Translations under genes and position numbers: made by a program | DNA from: Dryocola boscaweniae | GTDB lineage: Bacteria; Pseudomonadota; Gammaproteobacteria; Enterobacterales; Enterobacteriaceae | Direction of reading: 5' to 3' | DNA: 64,000 nt | Assembly: GCF_025215095.1 (NCBI RefSeq) | Contig: NZ_JALHAP010000077.1 | Coordinates: 62,001 to 126,000, forward strand | The notes under the pieces: generated by a model | The model's database searches: none | Told to the model about the DNA's origin: nothing | Seen by the model: the letters and a program-made list of their open reading frames with translations, nothing else | Shown here: in pieces, positions 63,868 to 64,000 of the stretch | How positions within the stretch are numbered: the first letter of the stretch is position 1 | Layout: the number at the start of each line of letters is the position of its first letter

Positions 63868-64000
63868 ATGGCTGATGTTCACAGCAAAGCAGTGCGCAGC
63901 AAAAATATGCGCGCCATTGCCACACGCGACACGGCCATCGAAAAACGTCTGGCAGGATTGCTTATCGAATGCGGATTTGATTTTCGCGTACAGGATGAGC
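63868..64000 (+). CDS. vsr: Very short patch repair endonuclease Vsr (partial, runs off the window)
   Basis: The first 44 codons, MADVHSKAVRSKNMRAIATR, DTAIEKRL, FRVQDE, match Vsr. This nuclease nicks T:G mismatches that arise from deamination of Dcm-methylated cytosine. AGGAG lies three to seven bases upstream. The gene starts 11 bases after dcm; in E. coli the two overlap. Confidence 0.95.
   Translation, partial: MADVHSKAVRSKNMRAIATRDTAIEKRLAGLLIECGFDFRVQDE

Noticed and set aside
1..64000. CRISPR arrays, riboswitches and complete insertion sequences
   Set aside because: I saw no regularly spaced repeats, no recognisable riboswitch core and no intact transposase with terminal repeats.

Overview
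The window comes from a member of the Enterobacteriaceae close to Escherichia/Enterobacter/Klebsiella but not E. coli itself. The core genes amn, nac, cbl, yeeO, ldtA (erfK), mtfA, drpB-yedJ-dcm-vsr and four near-identical tRNA-Asn(GUU) genes mark the region that in E. coli carries the asnT/W/U/V cluster. The gene content and order around them differ from E. coli.

Positions 1 to about 33.7 kb are the integrase-proximal part of an integrative element inserted at the 3' end of the first tRNA-Asn gene (33697-33772). Its left end lies outside the window. The element carries a P-type (VirB/VirD4) type IV secretion system read on the minus strand: virB1-2-3/4(fused)-5-eexN-6-7-8-9-10-11, a Cag12-like lipoprotein, a trbM/kikA-like gene and the virD4 coupling protein. 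Upstream are a DksA/TraR-like zinc finger, a DUF2857 protein, an AlpA regulator and an uncharacterised element protein with a frameshift in a 9-nt homopolymer. The trbM gene has been split by about 4 kb of foreign DNA holding a ParB fragment, a DUF3363 relaxase tail, and two TetR-controlled oxidoreductase pairs with visible palindromic operators. A 700-bp hairpin-rich non-coding stretch beside virD4 is a candidate oriT or control region.

The most interesting cargo is at 20.2-28.6 kb. It encodes a family III CoA-transferase, an HMG-CoA-lyase-family enzyme, an isocitrate-lyase/PEP-mutase-family lyase and two paralogous MFS anion transporters, around a PrpR-like sigma-54 activator. Both outward operons have a sigma-54 -24/-12 element, and each has an upstream copy of a shared palindrome (ATATCA-N4-TGATA). 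Together these suggest one inducible regulon for uptake and CoA-dependent cleavage of a small branched hydroxy-acid; D-citramalate is my best guess. Next come a LysR/SDR/SnoaL-like group with two decayed SDR copies, and a P4-type integrase broken by an exact 76-bp tandem duplication.

From 33.7 kb onward the sequence is mostly chromosomal: yeeO (MATE), ldtA (L,D-transpeptidase), a LysR/nitroreductase pair, a large SF1 helicase with a C-terminal nuclease domain, an aminopeptidase P-like gene with amn, a membrane-anchored unknown, then nac and cbl. nac has textbook NtrC and sigma-54 sites. A FliA-dependent chemotaxis receptor, a Fur-controlled FhuE-like receptor divergent from a YncE-like lipoprotein, and a LacI-controlled TRAP transporter/SDR/mutarotase operon follow. 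The window ends with the fourth tRNA-Asn, mtfA, drpB, yedJ, dcm and the start of vsr. All assignments come from reading the sequence and from family knowledge; no database search was run.
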